A DNA stretch of 64,000 nucleotides from Mogibacterium sp. (GTDB lineage Bacteria > Bacillota > Clostridia > Peptostreptococcales > Anaerovoracaceae). Below, in pieces: positions 1-8,914 of the stretch; positions within the stretch are counted from its first letter, which is position 1, and each line of letters begins with the position of its first letter. The notes under the pieces were generated by a model that saw nothing but the letters and a program-made list of their open reading frames with translations, was not told where the DNA came from and ran no database searches. The stretch spans positions 62,001 to 126,000 of the forward strand of contig JAFWHB010000022.1 of NCBI GenBank assembly GCA_017512145.1, given 5' to 3'. A program made the translations under genes and the position numbers.

Positions 1-1206
1 TGTTATATCTTACAGCGCTGATCAGCTCCGACGCTGCGCGGGCATCATCAGAATGTCCATGTATGCTGACAAGTGCCGCATTCTGATAGCTGAGTCCTGC
101 TCTGGCGGCAAGATAGGCAAATGATGAGATTCCCGGGTGTATCTTCACAGTAATATCTGCATCCTGCTTCTGTGCCCAGTCTCTCAGAACCGGCGCCAGC
201 GAAGCAGCTCCGCTGTAGAAACCCGTATCTCCCGAGAACAGTATTGCTGCTCTCTCAGGCATCTTATCTTCGAGGACCGGGATGATCTCATCAGCTCTGT
301 AGTATGGATAAGCTGCTCTTCCCTCGTATCCGCTGATCATGCGGCGGGCTCCGAAGATTATATCTGCCTTGCTGACAGCTTCGGCTGCCTCTTCAGTCAT
401 CATTGACATACGTCCCGGGCCGGTCCCGATAAGGTCGATCTGCATCTTCTCTCTGATACCAAAGTATTCATTCAGAGCTCTGTTTACAGATATTCCGGTC
501 TCTTCAGCAGGTCTTCCGATCATGAACACCTGTATTCCTGCCTCCGCAGCAGCTCTTAGCTTATCCGGGGCTCCGCCGGCAGTGCCGCTTGATTTGGTTA
601 CGAGCGTTCTGATCCCGAATTGTCTTATAAGAGCAAGGTCTGTCTCTTTACTGAAAGGGCCCTGCATCGCTATTATCTGTTTTCCCTTGAGGCCTGCCTC
701 CTCGCAGAGACTGATGCTTTCATGCGAAGGAAGCACTCTGGCAAAGAGCCTTGATCTCACATCATCATCTGCAGCATATATTCCAAGCTCTTTGCTTCCT
801 GTCGTAAGAAGGATATTGCCTTCAGTGTCAGCAAGCGCCTCAGCACATTCCGCTGCATCAGCGAAGGTATGAACATCCGAATTCTCAGGGAAGAGCTCAG
901 AATCGATATCTCTCAGTATCCTCACATATCTGTGATCCGACGCCAGGCATGCATTCCGGATATTCCTTGACACCTCAGCTGCATACGGATGAGTAGCGTC
1001 GAAGACGACAGTGCCCTCAGACCTGACAAGATCGTACATCTGGATGCCGCTGAGTCTGCCTCTCCTGATGTCAGCAAACCTGCTTGACTCCATGACAAGC
1101 TCACCGTATTCAGTAGCTACACATACTATGTGAGCAATGCCGTATGCGGTCAGCTTCTCAGAGAGCGTCCTTCCTTCTGTTGTTCCTGAGAATATTATCG
1201 GTTTCA
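1..1206 (-). CDS. CbiJ-CbiE fusion, C-terminus outside window (partial)
   Basis: Reads from ATG at 1206 to the window edge without a stop (402 codons). Residues 1-250 match cobalt-precorrin-6A reductase (CbiJ/CobK): an N-terminal FSGTTEGR nucleotide-binding start, the FDATHPYA motif and GPFSKE near residue 183. From about residue 255 (MQIDLIGTGPGR) a tetrapyrrole-methylase fold begins, matching CbiE (C5-methyltransferase), with FSGDTGFYSGA and HPGISSF motifs. The protein would therefore carry out two corrin-ring steps, NAD(P)H-dependent reduction of precorrin-6A and C5 methylation; a CbiT domain could follow beyond the edge. The start overlaps the stop of cbiH by 3 bases, so it is translationally coupled in the cobalamin operon. 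The fusion is directly visible as one frame. The assignment of the two halves is from family knowledge. Confidence 0.9.
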
Positions 1207-1947
1207 TTTTTTGTATCCTCTTGGTGTGATCAGCTTGCCGGCGATGATCCTGCTCGTCGAGTTGCCGACAAATACTGTAGTGAACATGTCTACTTCTGCA
1301 TCTCTCAGCTCACCGAGAGTGCATACGTGAGTCTCTGTACCGTCACGTCCGATATTCCTGACGTAGCCGCAGGCTCTTTCCTCCGGGACAGTCTCAAGGA
1401 GTATGTCACAGGCCTTCCTGAGGTAATCATGCCTCTTGTGACTCGACGGATTATAAATAGCAATGGCAAAATCTCCGGCAGCCGCTGCTCTTAATCTCTT
1501 CTCTATTAGTTCCCATGGTGTCAGCAGGTCCGAGAGACTTATGACACAGAAATCATGGTTGATAGGCGCGCCGAGTTCGGCTGCTCCGCTCGAAGCTGCT
1601 GTAATCCCCGAGATCACTTTGATGTCAAATCGCGGATCATCTGTGCCTTCCTGGCAGTATTCCTCTCTTAATTCGAACATGAGTGATGCCATGCCGTAAA
1701 TGCCTGCATCTCCGCTGCAGATCATGGCAACCTCTTTGCCTAGAGCTGCCTGTTCGTAGCACATGCGGCATCTCCGGGTTTCCTGCTTCATCGGGGTGGA
1801 CATGAATTCCTTACCGGTAAACCTCTCGCCAAGAAGCTCGAGATAAACTGTATAACCGATGATCACATCTGCCATGTCAAGCGCTGCGATTGCCTCACCT
1901 GTCATCATCGATTCTCTTCCGGGTCCCATTCCTACTATGCTTATCAT
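1204..1947 (-). CDS. cbiH: Cobalt-precorrin-3B C17-methyltransferase CbiH
   Basis: 247 residues, normal for the CbiH/CobJ family of SAM-dependent tetrapyrrole methylases, which methylate C17 and trigger ring contraction in corrin synthesis. Visible motifs are the N-terminal SIVGMGPG, the IGYTVYLELL segment typical of CbiH, the CSGDAGIYGMA loop that binds SAM, and AIYNPSSHKR near the C-terminus, which is characteristic of this family member. The start overlaps the end of cbiG by 4 bases (ATGA). No extra C-terminal Fe-S domain is present, unlike the longer CobJ/CbiH60 proteins. Cytoplasmic. Part of the minus-strand cobalamin operon. Confidence 0.95.
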   Translation of the reverse strand: MISIVGMGPGRESMMTGEAIAALDMADVIIGYTVYLELLGERFTGKEFMSTPMKQETRRCRMCYEQAALGKEVAMICSGDAGIYGMASLMFELREEYCQEGTDDPRFDIKVISGITAASSGAAELGAPINHDFCVISLSDLLTPWELIEKRLRAAAAGDFAIAIYNPSSHKRHDYLRKACDILLETVPEERACGYVRNIGRDGTETHVCTLGELRDAEVDMFTTVFVGNSTSRIIAGKLITPRGYKK

Positions 1948-2900
1948 ATCTTCCTCTCCGCTGCAGCTATTGTGATACCGTTAGCTGCCTGTTTGTGTAT
2001 AACCAGTCTTGATCCGGGGCCAGCCGCAAGCACCGCCGCACGCTCCGATACATTATCTACTCCGACTTTCTCCCTGACAAAGTCAGACGATGTGAATTCT
2101 CCTCTTGCTCTGGCAAGTACAGATGCTTCATAAGTGATCACCGGGACCTTCCAGTATTCGGCAAGTGCCCTGATGCCCGTTTCATCTGCCTTGATATCTA
2201 TCGTCGCTACAGCTCCTATGTACGCCGGATCTATTCCGGATTCATCCAGCACCAGCTCTGCGAACTTCAGTATCTCTTCGAAGCTCTTGCCCCTCCTGCA
2301 GCCTATGCCGACTGCATACTTTCCAGGGCAAAGACGTATCGATGCAAGATTCTCATATGCTCCGCTATCATCTGAAATGATGACATCAACAGGCTCAGCC
2401 GGCGGATAATCCTTTATCGTTATCGTAACAGATCTGCCGCTAAGGGCCGATGATGAGACTCTGGCGATGCCCTCTCTGTCCGCGATCCTGAGGCCATTCT
2501 CCTTGGCAAACAGATCGACAGCGAAAGCGCCGTTAATGTCTGTCGCTGTTGTGATAACAGGATCAGCGCCAGTAGCAGCTGATATCTTAAGTGCCAGCGC
2601 ATTCGCACCGCCCATATGTCCTGACAGCACAGGAATGACGTGAAGTCCCATCTCATCCATAACTATCACAGGCGGATCTGTCAGTTTGTCCCTGACATAA
2701 GGCGCTATAAGCCTGACCGCTATGCCCATTGCACCGATGAAGACTATTGCGGTCTTCTTTGCAAAGGCATCGCTGCACAGGTCGCTGAGCGGAGTCTCAT
2801 GTTTGTAGCATATCTCTGTTTCATGTCCATGGAGAGCGTCTGCAAGACGGCTGCCAAGTTCAGCACCCCTTTGTGTAAGACATATTATCCTGATACGCAT
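1944..2900 (-). CDS. cbiG: Cobalt-precorrin-5A hydrolase CbiG
   Basis: 318 residues. CbiG opens the delta-lactone of cobalt-precorrin-5A and releases acetaldehyde, a step found only in the anaerobic pathway. The protein shows the three-part layout of the family: an N-terminal Rossmann-like part with FIGAMGIAVRLIAPYV, a middle part with VLSGHMGGANALA, and a C-terminal part starting with AVGIGCRRGK and containing VATIDIKADE. All are CbiG hallmarks. The start is preceded by an AAAGGAA element and lies 23 bases after cbiF. Its presence with CbiD and CbiK marks the early-cobalt-insertion, oxygen-independent route. Confidence 0.93.
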   Translation of the reverse strand: MRIRIICLTQRGAELGSRLADALHGHETEICYKHETPLSDLCSDAFAKKTAIVFIGAMGIAVRLIAPYVRDKLTDPPVIVMDEMGLHVIPVLSGHMGGANALALKISAATGADPVITTATDINGAFAVDLFAKENGLRIADREGIARVSSSALSGRSVTITIKDYPPAEPVDVIISDDSGAYENLASIRLCPGKYAVGIGCRRGKSFEEILKFAELVLDESGIDPAYIGAVATIDIKADETGIRALAEYWKVPVITYEASVLARARGEFTSSDFVREKVGVDNVSERAAVLAAGPGSRLVIHKQAANGITIAAAERKI

Positions 2901-2923
2901 ATCGTGTTCCTTTTCTGCTTACG

Positions 2924-3700
2924 CTACTTATCAGTTACAGCCTGTCTGAATTCTGTAGTAAATGTCTTGTCGTAGAGCCTTGACTTCTCGTAGCCGCTCT
3001 TGGCAAGAACTTCACCTACAAGTACAAGGGCTGTCTTGGTTATACCATGATCTGCTGCTGTCTTCGCAAGTTCCGAGACTTTGCAGTAATAGAATTCTTC
3101 TTCAGGCCAGGTCGCTTTGTATATGATCGCAGCTGGTGAATCTGCATCATACCCGCCTGCAATCAGTCTCTGCGACAGTTCTTCGAGCATTCCGGTACTC
3201 AGGTAGATCGCCATGCTGGCTCTGTGAGCGGCAAAGCTCTCTATGCTCTCCTTCTCAGGTACATCAGTGCGGCCTGCCATTCTTGTGAAGATCAGCGACT
3301 GAGAGATCCCGGGCAGTGTATACTCAAGATCCATTGACGCTGCAGCCCCGAATGCCGCAGTGACTCCCGGGCACGATTCATATCTGATGCCAAGCTCATC
3401 CAGTGCATCCATCTGTTCTCTTACGGCTCCATACAGGCTCGGATCTCCTGTATGAAGTCTGCAGACTGTCCTGCCTTCTGATGCTGCCTGCTTCATGACA
3501 CCTATCACCTGCTCAAGTGTCATATGTGCGCTGTTATGTATCTCTGCGCCATCATGTGCATAGTCAAGAAGCGCAGGATTCACAAGTGATCCGGCATAGA
3601 TGATCACATCACACATACCGATCAGCTTCATTCCTCTTACCGTTATGAGATCAGCCGCTCCCGGGCCTGCTCCTACGAAATATACCTGTATCTTATCCAT
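2924..3700 (-). CDS. cbiF: Cobalt-precorrin-4 C11-methyltransferase CbiF
   Basis: 258 residues of the tetrapyrrole methylase family. CbiF methylates C11 of the ring-contracted cobalt-precorrin-4 with SAM. The N-terminus VYFVGAGPGAADLITVRG is the classical CbiF/CobM signature, followed by IIYAGSLVNP and the LHTGDPSLYGA SAM loop; the tail reads ALVLVGEVL. It overlaps the end of cbiD by 8 bases, so translation is probably coupled. Length and motifs are ordinary. Position between cbiD and cbiG matches its place in the pathway. Confidence 0.95.
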   Translation of the reverse strand: MDKIQVYFVGAGPGAADLITVRGMKLIGMCDVIIYAGSLVNPALLDYAHDGAEIHNSAHMTLEQVIGVMKQAASEGRTVCRLHTGDPSLYGAVREQMDALDELGIRYESCPGVTAAFGAAASMDLEYTLPGISQSLIFTRMAGRTDVPEKESIESFAAHRASMAIYLSTGMLEELSQRLIAGGYDADSPAAIIYKATWPEEEFYYCKVSELAKTAADHGITKTALVLVGEVLAKSGYEKSRLYDKTFTTEFRQAVTDK

Positions 3701-4844
3701 TCCATTTATCCCTGTTCTCTTCGATCATAGCGGCTGCTCTTTCTGATGCTGCAAGCTGCCCGAAATCCTTCGAATACATTATGCATCCAATATCCAGCCG
3801 GCCCTTGGCACGCCTGTCAAGATTGTCTATTATCCTCTTCATTAACTGTGAGGAAACTCTCTCTGCAAGTCCTGCTTCGAACAGCACTGAGTAAGCTTCT
3901 TCAGTGGTGAGTGAGTCAAGTATCCTGAGGATAATATCTGTCCCCGCGCCTTCTCTTGCTGCTGCAGCTGCGATTATCTCCATCCTGCAGTCAGCTTCTC
4001 TCGAATGAGTATTCATTATGCCGCCTGCGACCTTGACGAGTTTGCCGGCATGGCCTGTCAGCAGCATTCCCCTGAATCCGAGATCACATATCATGTCCAC
4101 GGTCTCACCAATGAAGTTACTGCACTTGACGCTGCGGTCGAGGTCGATGCCATAAGACTCCTTCATGAAATCCAGTCCGTAATTACCTGGTGATATGAAG
4201 GCGATATCATGGCCCTCAGCTCTCTTCTGCCTGAGTTCTACTCTTATTGTGTCTATTATCGCCTGCTTGCTCATCGGCTCGACAATGCCGGATGTGCCTA
4301 TTATGGATATGCCGCCTTCTATCCCCAGTCTTGGATTGAAGGTGTGCTGAGCGATCTCTTCTCCTCCCGGAACAGATATCGTTACGGACACTTTGCCTCC
4401 GAAGTCGAAGAGTTCCATAACCTCTGTTACCTCACGTCTTATCATCTCTCTTGGCACGGAATTGATAGCAGCCATTCCAACAGGCTGGTCAAGTCCCGGT
4501 CTTGTTACTCTGCCGACACCGGCACCTCCGTCTATAATGACCCGTCCATTCTCATCATCCGGGTCCTGACTGATCTCATCATTCCGGAGCATCCTGACTT
4601 CGGCCTCGATCAGTGCACCTGATGTGACATCAGGATCATCACCACCATCTTTTCTGACTGCACATCTGACGGCGTCTTCAATCTTCTCAATATTCAGGAT
4701 CTCAGCATCATAAACCTCCCCCTTAGGTGTGACAATGGATACCTTGTCCCTGACACCACCCGCAAGGAGCATCCAGCAAGCTGCTTTGGCTGCAGCTGCA
4801 GCACAGCTGCCTGTTGTGAATCCTTTTCTGAGTCCTTCTGCCAT
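3693..4844 (-). CDS. cbiD: Cobalt-precorrin-5B C1-methyltransferase CbiD
   Basis: 383 residues, usual for CbiD, which methylates C1 in the anaerobic cobalamin route. The N-terminus carries the family pattern RKGFTTGSCAAAAAKAA, then RVTRPGLDQPVG and the GTSGIVEPMS motif, followed by an FIGETVDM segment and MLLTGHAGKLVKVAGGIMNTHS, all strongly conserved in CbiD. It starts 3 bases after the stop of cbiC and overlaps cbiF at its end. CbiD is not homologous to the aerobic CobF enzyme, so it supports an anaerobic pathway. Confidence 0.96.
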   Translation of the reverse strand: MAEGLRKGFTTGSCAAAAAKAACWMLLAGGVRDKVSIVTPKGEVYDAEILNIEKIEDAVRCAVRKDGGDDPDVTSGALIEAEVRMLRNDEISQDPDDENGRVIIDGGAGVGRVTRPGLDQPVGMAAINSVPREMIRREVTEVMELFDFGGKVSVTISVPGGEEIAQHTFNPRLGIEGGISIIGTSGIVEPMSKQAIIDTIRVELRQKRAEGHDIAFISPGNYGLDFMKESYGIDLDRSVKCSNFIGETVDMICDLGFRGMLLTGHAGKLVKVAGGIMNTHSREADCRMEIIAAAAAREGAGTDIILRILDSLTTEEAYSVLFEAGLAERVSSQLMKRIIDNLDRRAKGRLDIGCIMYSKDFGQLAASERAAAMIEENRDKWNG

Positions 4845-4847
4845 GTA

Positions 4848-5489
4848 TTACCTCTGTATGCTGTAGATCATAGCATTTACAATTGCTGCAGCGACATTGC
4901 TGCCGCCCTTCCTGCCTCTGTTGACTATATGCGGGATATCTGTTTCGATGATCAGCTCCTTGGCCTCTACTACATTAACAAATCCCACAGGAACTCCTAT
5001 AATGAAGTCAGGCGTGAATATCCCCTCATCGTGCATGTTCCTGAGAGTGATAAGAGCAGTTGGTGCATTGCCTATTGCGAAGATAGTTCTCCGCCCGCTC
5101 CTGATGATATCTCTGGCTGCATGTTCCATGCTGACAGAGGCTCTTGTGATGCCTCTTTCCTTGGCTTCTCCGGCTACATCCTCATCAGCCATATAACATC
5201 TGACACTGCCCCCGAATCCTGCGATCCTCTTCTTGTTGATTCCAGTCAGGGCCATGTTGGTGTCCGTGACAATGTCTGCTCCACCTGCGATCAGCTCCCT
5301 GGCTATTCTTACAGCATCATGAGAGAATACCAGAGTCCTGGCATAATCGAAGTCTGCAGATGTATGTATGGCTCTTCTGATCACAGGATCCTGCTCAGGA
5401 TCAAGAGTGATACCTGCTGATGCAAGCTCCTCCGCGATGATTTCAAAGCTCCTCTTCTCAATGTCTCCAGGCAGTACGTGTTCTATCAT
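4848..5489 (-). CDS. cbiC: Cobalt-precorrin-8 methylmutase CbiC
   Basis: 213 residues. CbiC moves the methyl group from C11 to C12 to give cobyrinic acid. Visible are EKRSFEII near the N-terminus, RRAIHTSADFDYA with the family's catalytic His in the IHTSAD context, DTNMALTGINK, and the C-terminal GVPVGFVNVVEAKE and NRGRKGGSNVAAAIVNA blocks that are diagnostic of CbiC/CobH. The ATG overlaps the stop of the upstream cobD gene by 4 bases, indicating translational coupling. Ordinary length. Confidence 0.96.
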   Translation of the reverse strand: MIEHVLPGDIEKRSFEIIAEELASAGITLDPEQDPVIRRAIHTSADFDYARTLVFSHDAVRIARELIAGGADIVTDTNMALTGINKKRIAGFGGSVRCYMADEDVAGEAKERGITRASVSMEHAARDIIRSGRRTIFAIGNAPTALITLRNMHDEGIFTPDFIIGVPVGFVNVVEAKELIIETDIPHIVNRGRKGGSNVAAAIVNAMIYSIQR

Positions 5490-6550
5490 AAATCAATCTC
5501 CTCAAGCACTCCAAGAAGGCGCTTATTATCCTCATGCCGTCTTACGGCTATTCTTATAAATCTCTCATCAAGGCCATGGTAATTCGAGCATTTCCTCACC
5601 ATTATGCCGCTCTCCATCAGCCTGTCCGCAAGATCAGTATCCGTCTCAAGGAGCAGGTAATTCGTATCACTCGGATACACTTTGATGCCGAGCGCCGTCA
5701 GTCTCTCTTCCAGATAAGCACGCTCCGCTCTTACTGATGCGACGGACTTTGCCAGATATCCTGTGTCCTTAATGACCTTCGCTGCAGCTATACCGATCTG
5801 CTCAGCGATCGCAGATATATTCCATTCAGGAAGGTGTTTTCTTATATTCTCTGTCAGCTCATGATCACCACATATCAGGTATCCGATCCTGATGCCAGGG
5901 ATAGCAAAGGTCTTGGTGAAGGCTCTCAGATGGATCGCGCCGTCTGTTATGTCCGGTCTGTCTTCATATCTGTCAGTCAGCTGCAGGAAGCATTCATCGA
6001 TTACGAGTACTGTTCCTGTCTGCCTGCATTTCTCTTTGACAGCCTCAAGCACATCATCTTCTATAAGTCTGCCGTTAGGATTATTAGGATTTGCGATGAA
6101 AACAATATCCGTACTCTCGGTAATAAGATCGGCAAAATCCCTGCCAAGTGCAAATCCATTGTCAGGGCTCAGCATGTATTCTGTGATCTTAGCATCGCAA
6201 GCTCCAAGAGCGTACTCATATCCTGCATAGCAAGGTGCTGTTATTAGTGCATTTTCAGGCCTGACTGCATGGACTATTGCCATCATAAGCTCAGATGCAC
6301 CGCACCCGCACACCACATCAGAAGGCCTGCAGCCTGCCATACCGGCGATAGCTGTCCGGAGTTCTTCCTGCAGAGGGTCCGGATAGTTGTGCATCAGCTC
6401 AAGGCCCTTAAGAGCGGCCTTCATTATCTCCTCCGGTGCCGGTTCAGGATTAAGGTTGACAGAATAGTCGAGTTCGACCCTGTTCCTGTAAATATCGCCT
6501 CCGTGCACTATGCGGCTATTAAGTTCTGTATGACCGAGATCATTTTTCAT
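5486..6550 (-). CDS. cobD: L-threonine-O-3-phosphate decarboxylase (CobD-type aminotransferase fold)
   Basis: 354 residues from the ATG at 6550. This start is chosen over an upstream ATG at 6586 because it overlaps the cbiB stop by 4 bases (ATGA), as elsewhere in this operon. It is a fold-type I PLP enzyme resembling histidinol-phosphate aminotransferase. It has an N-terminal HGGDIYRN and DYSVNLNP (typical of Salmonella-type CobD), CGCGASELM for phosphate binding, FIANPNNPNGR, and the PLP-lysine motif FTKTFAIPGIRIGY. In cobalamin synthesis it makes (R)-1-aminopropan-2-ol phosphate, the linker between corrin ring and nucleotide loop, which the neighbouring CbiB attaches. Misassignment to HisC is possible from sequence alone, but the context decides. 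Confidence 0.9.
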   Translation of the reverse strand: MKNDLGHTELNSRIVHGGDIYRNRVELDYSVNLNPEPAPEEIMKAALKGLELMHNYPDPLQEELRTAIAGMAGCRPSDVVCGCGASELMMAIVHAVRPENALITAPCYAGYEYALGACDAKITEYMLSPDNGFALGRDFADLITESTDIVFIANPNNPNGRLIEDDVLEAVKEKCRQTGTVLVIDECFLQLTDRYEDRPDITDGAIHLRAFTKTFAIPGIRIGYLICGDHELTENIRKHLPEWNISAIAEQIGIAAAKVIKDTGYLAKSVASVRAERAYLEERLTALGIKVYPSDTNYLLLETDTDLADRLMESGIMVRKCSNYHGLDERFIRIAVRRHEDNKRLLGVLEEIDL

Positions 6551-7566
6551 ATTGTTACCGAGATAATGTACATTACTGCAAGGCATAATGCCTCTCCTAT
6601 AACTGCCGCTGCTATCATCAGCCGGTTGACTCTCCTGATATCTTCGTATTCGACCGGTCTGACCGGGTCGCCTATCGAAGGTTTGTGGACGATCCTGCCA
6701 AAGTACTGTGCATCGCCTGCCAGCCTTACACCGAGTGCACCCGCAGCAGCGCTCTCTGTCTGCGCGGCATTAGGGCTCTTATGATTGAACCGGTCTCTCT
6801 TCCATATCCTGTATGCCCCGGCTGCACTGTATTCCCTGCCGGATACTGCACTTGCAGCAATCAGCAGGAAAGCGCTGATCCGCGCGGGTATGAAATTGAC
6901 AGCATCATCAAGATGTGCCGCCGGTGCTCCGAACCACATATACCTGTCGTTCTTGTAGCCGACCATAGAGTCCATGGTATTGATGGATTTGTATATCAGG
7001 CCGAGGACAGGACCGCCGATTGCGGCATACAGCATAGGAGCTATCACTCCATCAGAAAGATTCTCAGCTACCGTCTCAACTGCCGCTTTGGTCACGCCCT
7101 CTTCATCCAGAACTTCCGTGTCGCGGCCTACGATCATCGAGACCGCATGCCTTGCGCCTGCGAGGCTGCCTTTTTTCAGTTCGTCATAGACCTTCATGCT
7201 CTCCCTGCGGAGACTTGTCATTGCAAGGAGATAACATGTCAGAATGGCTTCAACTATTATTCCGGGAACAATGCCAAGCTTGTATGCGGCTGTCATTACG
7301 GCAAGAGTCGTAACTGCTGTTGCCAGCACAACGTATATGACAAGTCTGACGCCTGCACGTCTCTCTGCTGCTCTGTCTCTTAGCTCGCTCTCCGGATCAT
7401 TATCCGCAAGTTCTCCAAGAAGCTTCCTGTCAAGAGCCGCTATGAGATTGCCGATCCATCTGACAGGGTGCGGCATTCTGTGCGGATCGCCTATTATGAT
7501 GTCAAGCCCGAATCCTGCCGCAAAAGCGATCATATGTGCCTGCAGCAGTGATATTTCCTGCATCAT
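6547..7566 (-). CDS. cbiB: Adenosylcobinamide-phosphate synthase CbiB
   Basis: Integral membrane protein of about 339 residues that joins aminopropanol phosphate to adenosylcobyric acid. It has the family N-terminus (LDIIIGDPHRMPHPVRWIG), several hydrophobic segments, the VAENLSDGVIAPM block around residue 165 and NTMDSMVGYKNDRY. The start is uncertain. The ATG at 7566 would overlap cobC by 65 bases, while an ATG at 7533 (Met12) still leaves the GDP-HPVRW motif intact and reduces the overlap to 32 bases. The downstream cobD starts inside its stop codon. Confidence 0.93.
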   Translation of the reverse strand: MMQEISLLQAHMIAFAAGFGLDIIIGDPHRMPHPVRWIGNLIAALDRKLLGELADNDPESELRDRAAERRAGVRLVIYVVLATAVTTLAVMTAAYKLGIVPGIIVEAILTCYLLAMTSLRRESMKVYDELKKGSLAGARHAVSMIVGRDTEVLDEEGVTKAAVETVAENLSDGVIAPMLYAAIGGPVLGLIYKSINTMDSMVGYKNDRYMWFGAPAAHLDDAVNFIPARISAFLLIAASAVSGREYSAAGAYRIWKRDRFNHKSPNAAQTESAAAGALGVRLAGDAQYFGRIVHKPSIGDPVRPVEYEDIRRVNRLMIAAAVIGEALCLAVMYIISVTI

Positions 7567-8116
7567 CTACCTCCAGTTCAAATGTATATCCTTCGCCGTT
7601 GCCAGCGTAATAATCGTAATAACTTCCCCCAAAGAGGCTGCTCATCACAGCCATCACTGTCCCGCCGTGCGCAATGATGACGAGTCCGTCTGCAGCCTGA
7701 TGTGCTGCGAGACTTACGGCCTTTGCAAATCCCCGCATACTTCTTGCGGAAGATTCATCCATGCTCTCGCCGCCCGGGATCTTCATCGTACCGCCGCTGT
7801 CGATCCACGCCTGATAGTCCTCACTGAGAACAGGATCCCGGTTCAGTTCTTCGTAGGTCCTTCCTTCGAACTCTCCGAAATCTGTCTCCCTAAGGTCATC
7901 GATCACTGTCTGCTCCATTCCGGGGCACATTATCTCAGCAGTCTGCCTTGCCCTCAGCATAGGGCTGATGCAGAGGATTACATTGCCTGCTGCCATCTCA
8001 GCCAACTGGATCTCATCATATTCAGAAGCAAGAAGAGGTTCGTCTGTTCTGCAGCCTACGTACCTCCGTTCGGTATTGCCCTGTGTTCTTCCGTGTCTGA
8101 CTATAATAACCTTCAT
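7502..8116 (-). CDS. cobC: Alpha-ribazole phosphatase-like histidine phosphatase CobC
   Basis: 204 residues from ATG at 8116, six bases after the cobS stop; an upstream in-frame extension to 8332 lies inside cobS and is rejected. The N-terminus IIVRHGRTQGN is the catalytic phosphohistidine motif of the phosphoglycerate mutase superfamily, with the second His in VIIAHGGTVMAV. In this context it most likely dephosphorylates alpha-ribazole-5'-phosphate (or the cobalamin phosphate product) for nucleotide-loop assembly. The 3' end runs 32-65 bases into cbiB, an unusually long overlap for this operon. Substrate is inferred from neighbours, since the superfamily is broad. Confidence 0.87.
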   Translation of the reverse strand: MKVIIVRHGRTQGNTERRYVGCRTDEPLLASEYDEIQLAEMAAGNVILCISPMLRARQTAEIMCPGMEQTVIDDLRETDFGEFEGRTYEELNRDPVLSEDYQAWIDSGGTMKIPGGESMDESSARSMRGFAKAVSLAAHQAADGLVIIAHGGTVMAVMSSLFGGSYYDYYAGNGEGYTFELEVDDAGNITAAGTYDRFCGRIRA

Positions 8117-8121
8117 AGCTC

Positions 8122-8904
8122 TTAGTGAATAAGTGCGGCGATGGCTGCTGCTGCGGCCATTGCTGTCTCGCAGACTGTAACGAACCATCCTGCAGTATCT
8201 CCAGTTATCCCGCCGAATTCCTTGTAGCTCTTTGCCTTGTACCATGCGAATGACATGACTGCCGCGCATACTGTCAGGAACCCATATGGATAACCGAAGT
8301 AACCGATAAAGATCATTACGGCTGCGAGCCATATGCTGACTATTACCAGATTGGATTTCCTGCCTGCGCCTGCAGTCTGTGCCTCATAGAAGAGCATTCC
8401 CTCATTCCTGGCAGACCTGAATGTCAGAACTGCAAGTGCACTCAGTCCCCTTGCCAGGAAGAATCCTGCCGCAAGAGCTGCAGTCAATAATTTTGCTCTC
8501 TCTGAGCTAAGGACTATTGCAAGCGATGCAATGTAGATAAGGCCTGTAATGCAGAGCCTGATCACTGCAAATGCTCCAATATGAGGGTCCTTGAGTATCT
8601 CAAGCTTCTGCTCTCTTGTCCTGTAAGAACTCAGCGCATCACTTACATCCATGAAACCGTCAACATGGAACCCTCCCGTGATGATGAGAGGTACGGCCGT
8701 CATCAGCAGGCACACTGCAGTAACCGGCAGATCAAGCCTGACGCCAAGTGCATAGATGCCGTAATAAACCAGGCCAATAACAGCACCAACCCATGGAAAA
8801 CAGGACATGCTGTATTTCATGTCTTCATCGCGCCACTCGAAATGCGGCATAGGTATTCTCGAGTACAGAGCGAAGGTCACCGCTAATGTCCTGAGTAGTT
8901 TCAT
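8122..8904 (-). CDS. cobS: Adenosylcobinamide-GDP ribazoletransferase CobS
   Basis: 260 residues with multiple hydrophobic segments, typical of CobS (cobalamin synthase), the membrane enzyme that joins adenosylcobinamide-GDP and alpha-ribazole. Visible motifs are FALYSRIPMPHFEW at the N-terminus, FPWVGAVIGLV, and the signature GGFHVDGFMDVSDALSS followed by REQKLEILKDPHIGAF, which carries the acidic metal-binding residues. The C-terminus has GGITGDTAGW. Lies 10 bases after the cobT-cobU fusion and just before cobC, so the nucleotide-loop genes are grouped. Confidence 0.96.
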   Translation of the reverse strand: MKLLRTLAVTFALYSRIPMPHFEWRDEDMKYSMSCFPWVGAVIGLVYYGIYALGVRLDLPVTAVCLLMTAVPLIITGGFHVDGFMDVSDALSSYRTREQKLEILKDPHIGAFAVIRLCITGLIYIASLAIVLSSERAKLLTAALAAGFFLARGLSALAVLTFRSARNEGMLFYEAQTAGAGRKSNLVIVSIWLAAVMIFIGYFGYPYGFLTVCAAVMSFAWYKAKSYKEFGGITGDTAGWFVTVCETAMAAAAAIAALIH

Positions 8905-8914
8905 TTCTAACGTC

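Noticed and set aside
8117..8332. N-terminal extension of cobC
   Set aside because: The extra 72 codons lie inside cobS, and the catalytic RHG motif sits at the normal distance from the ATG at 8116.
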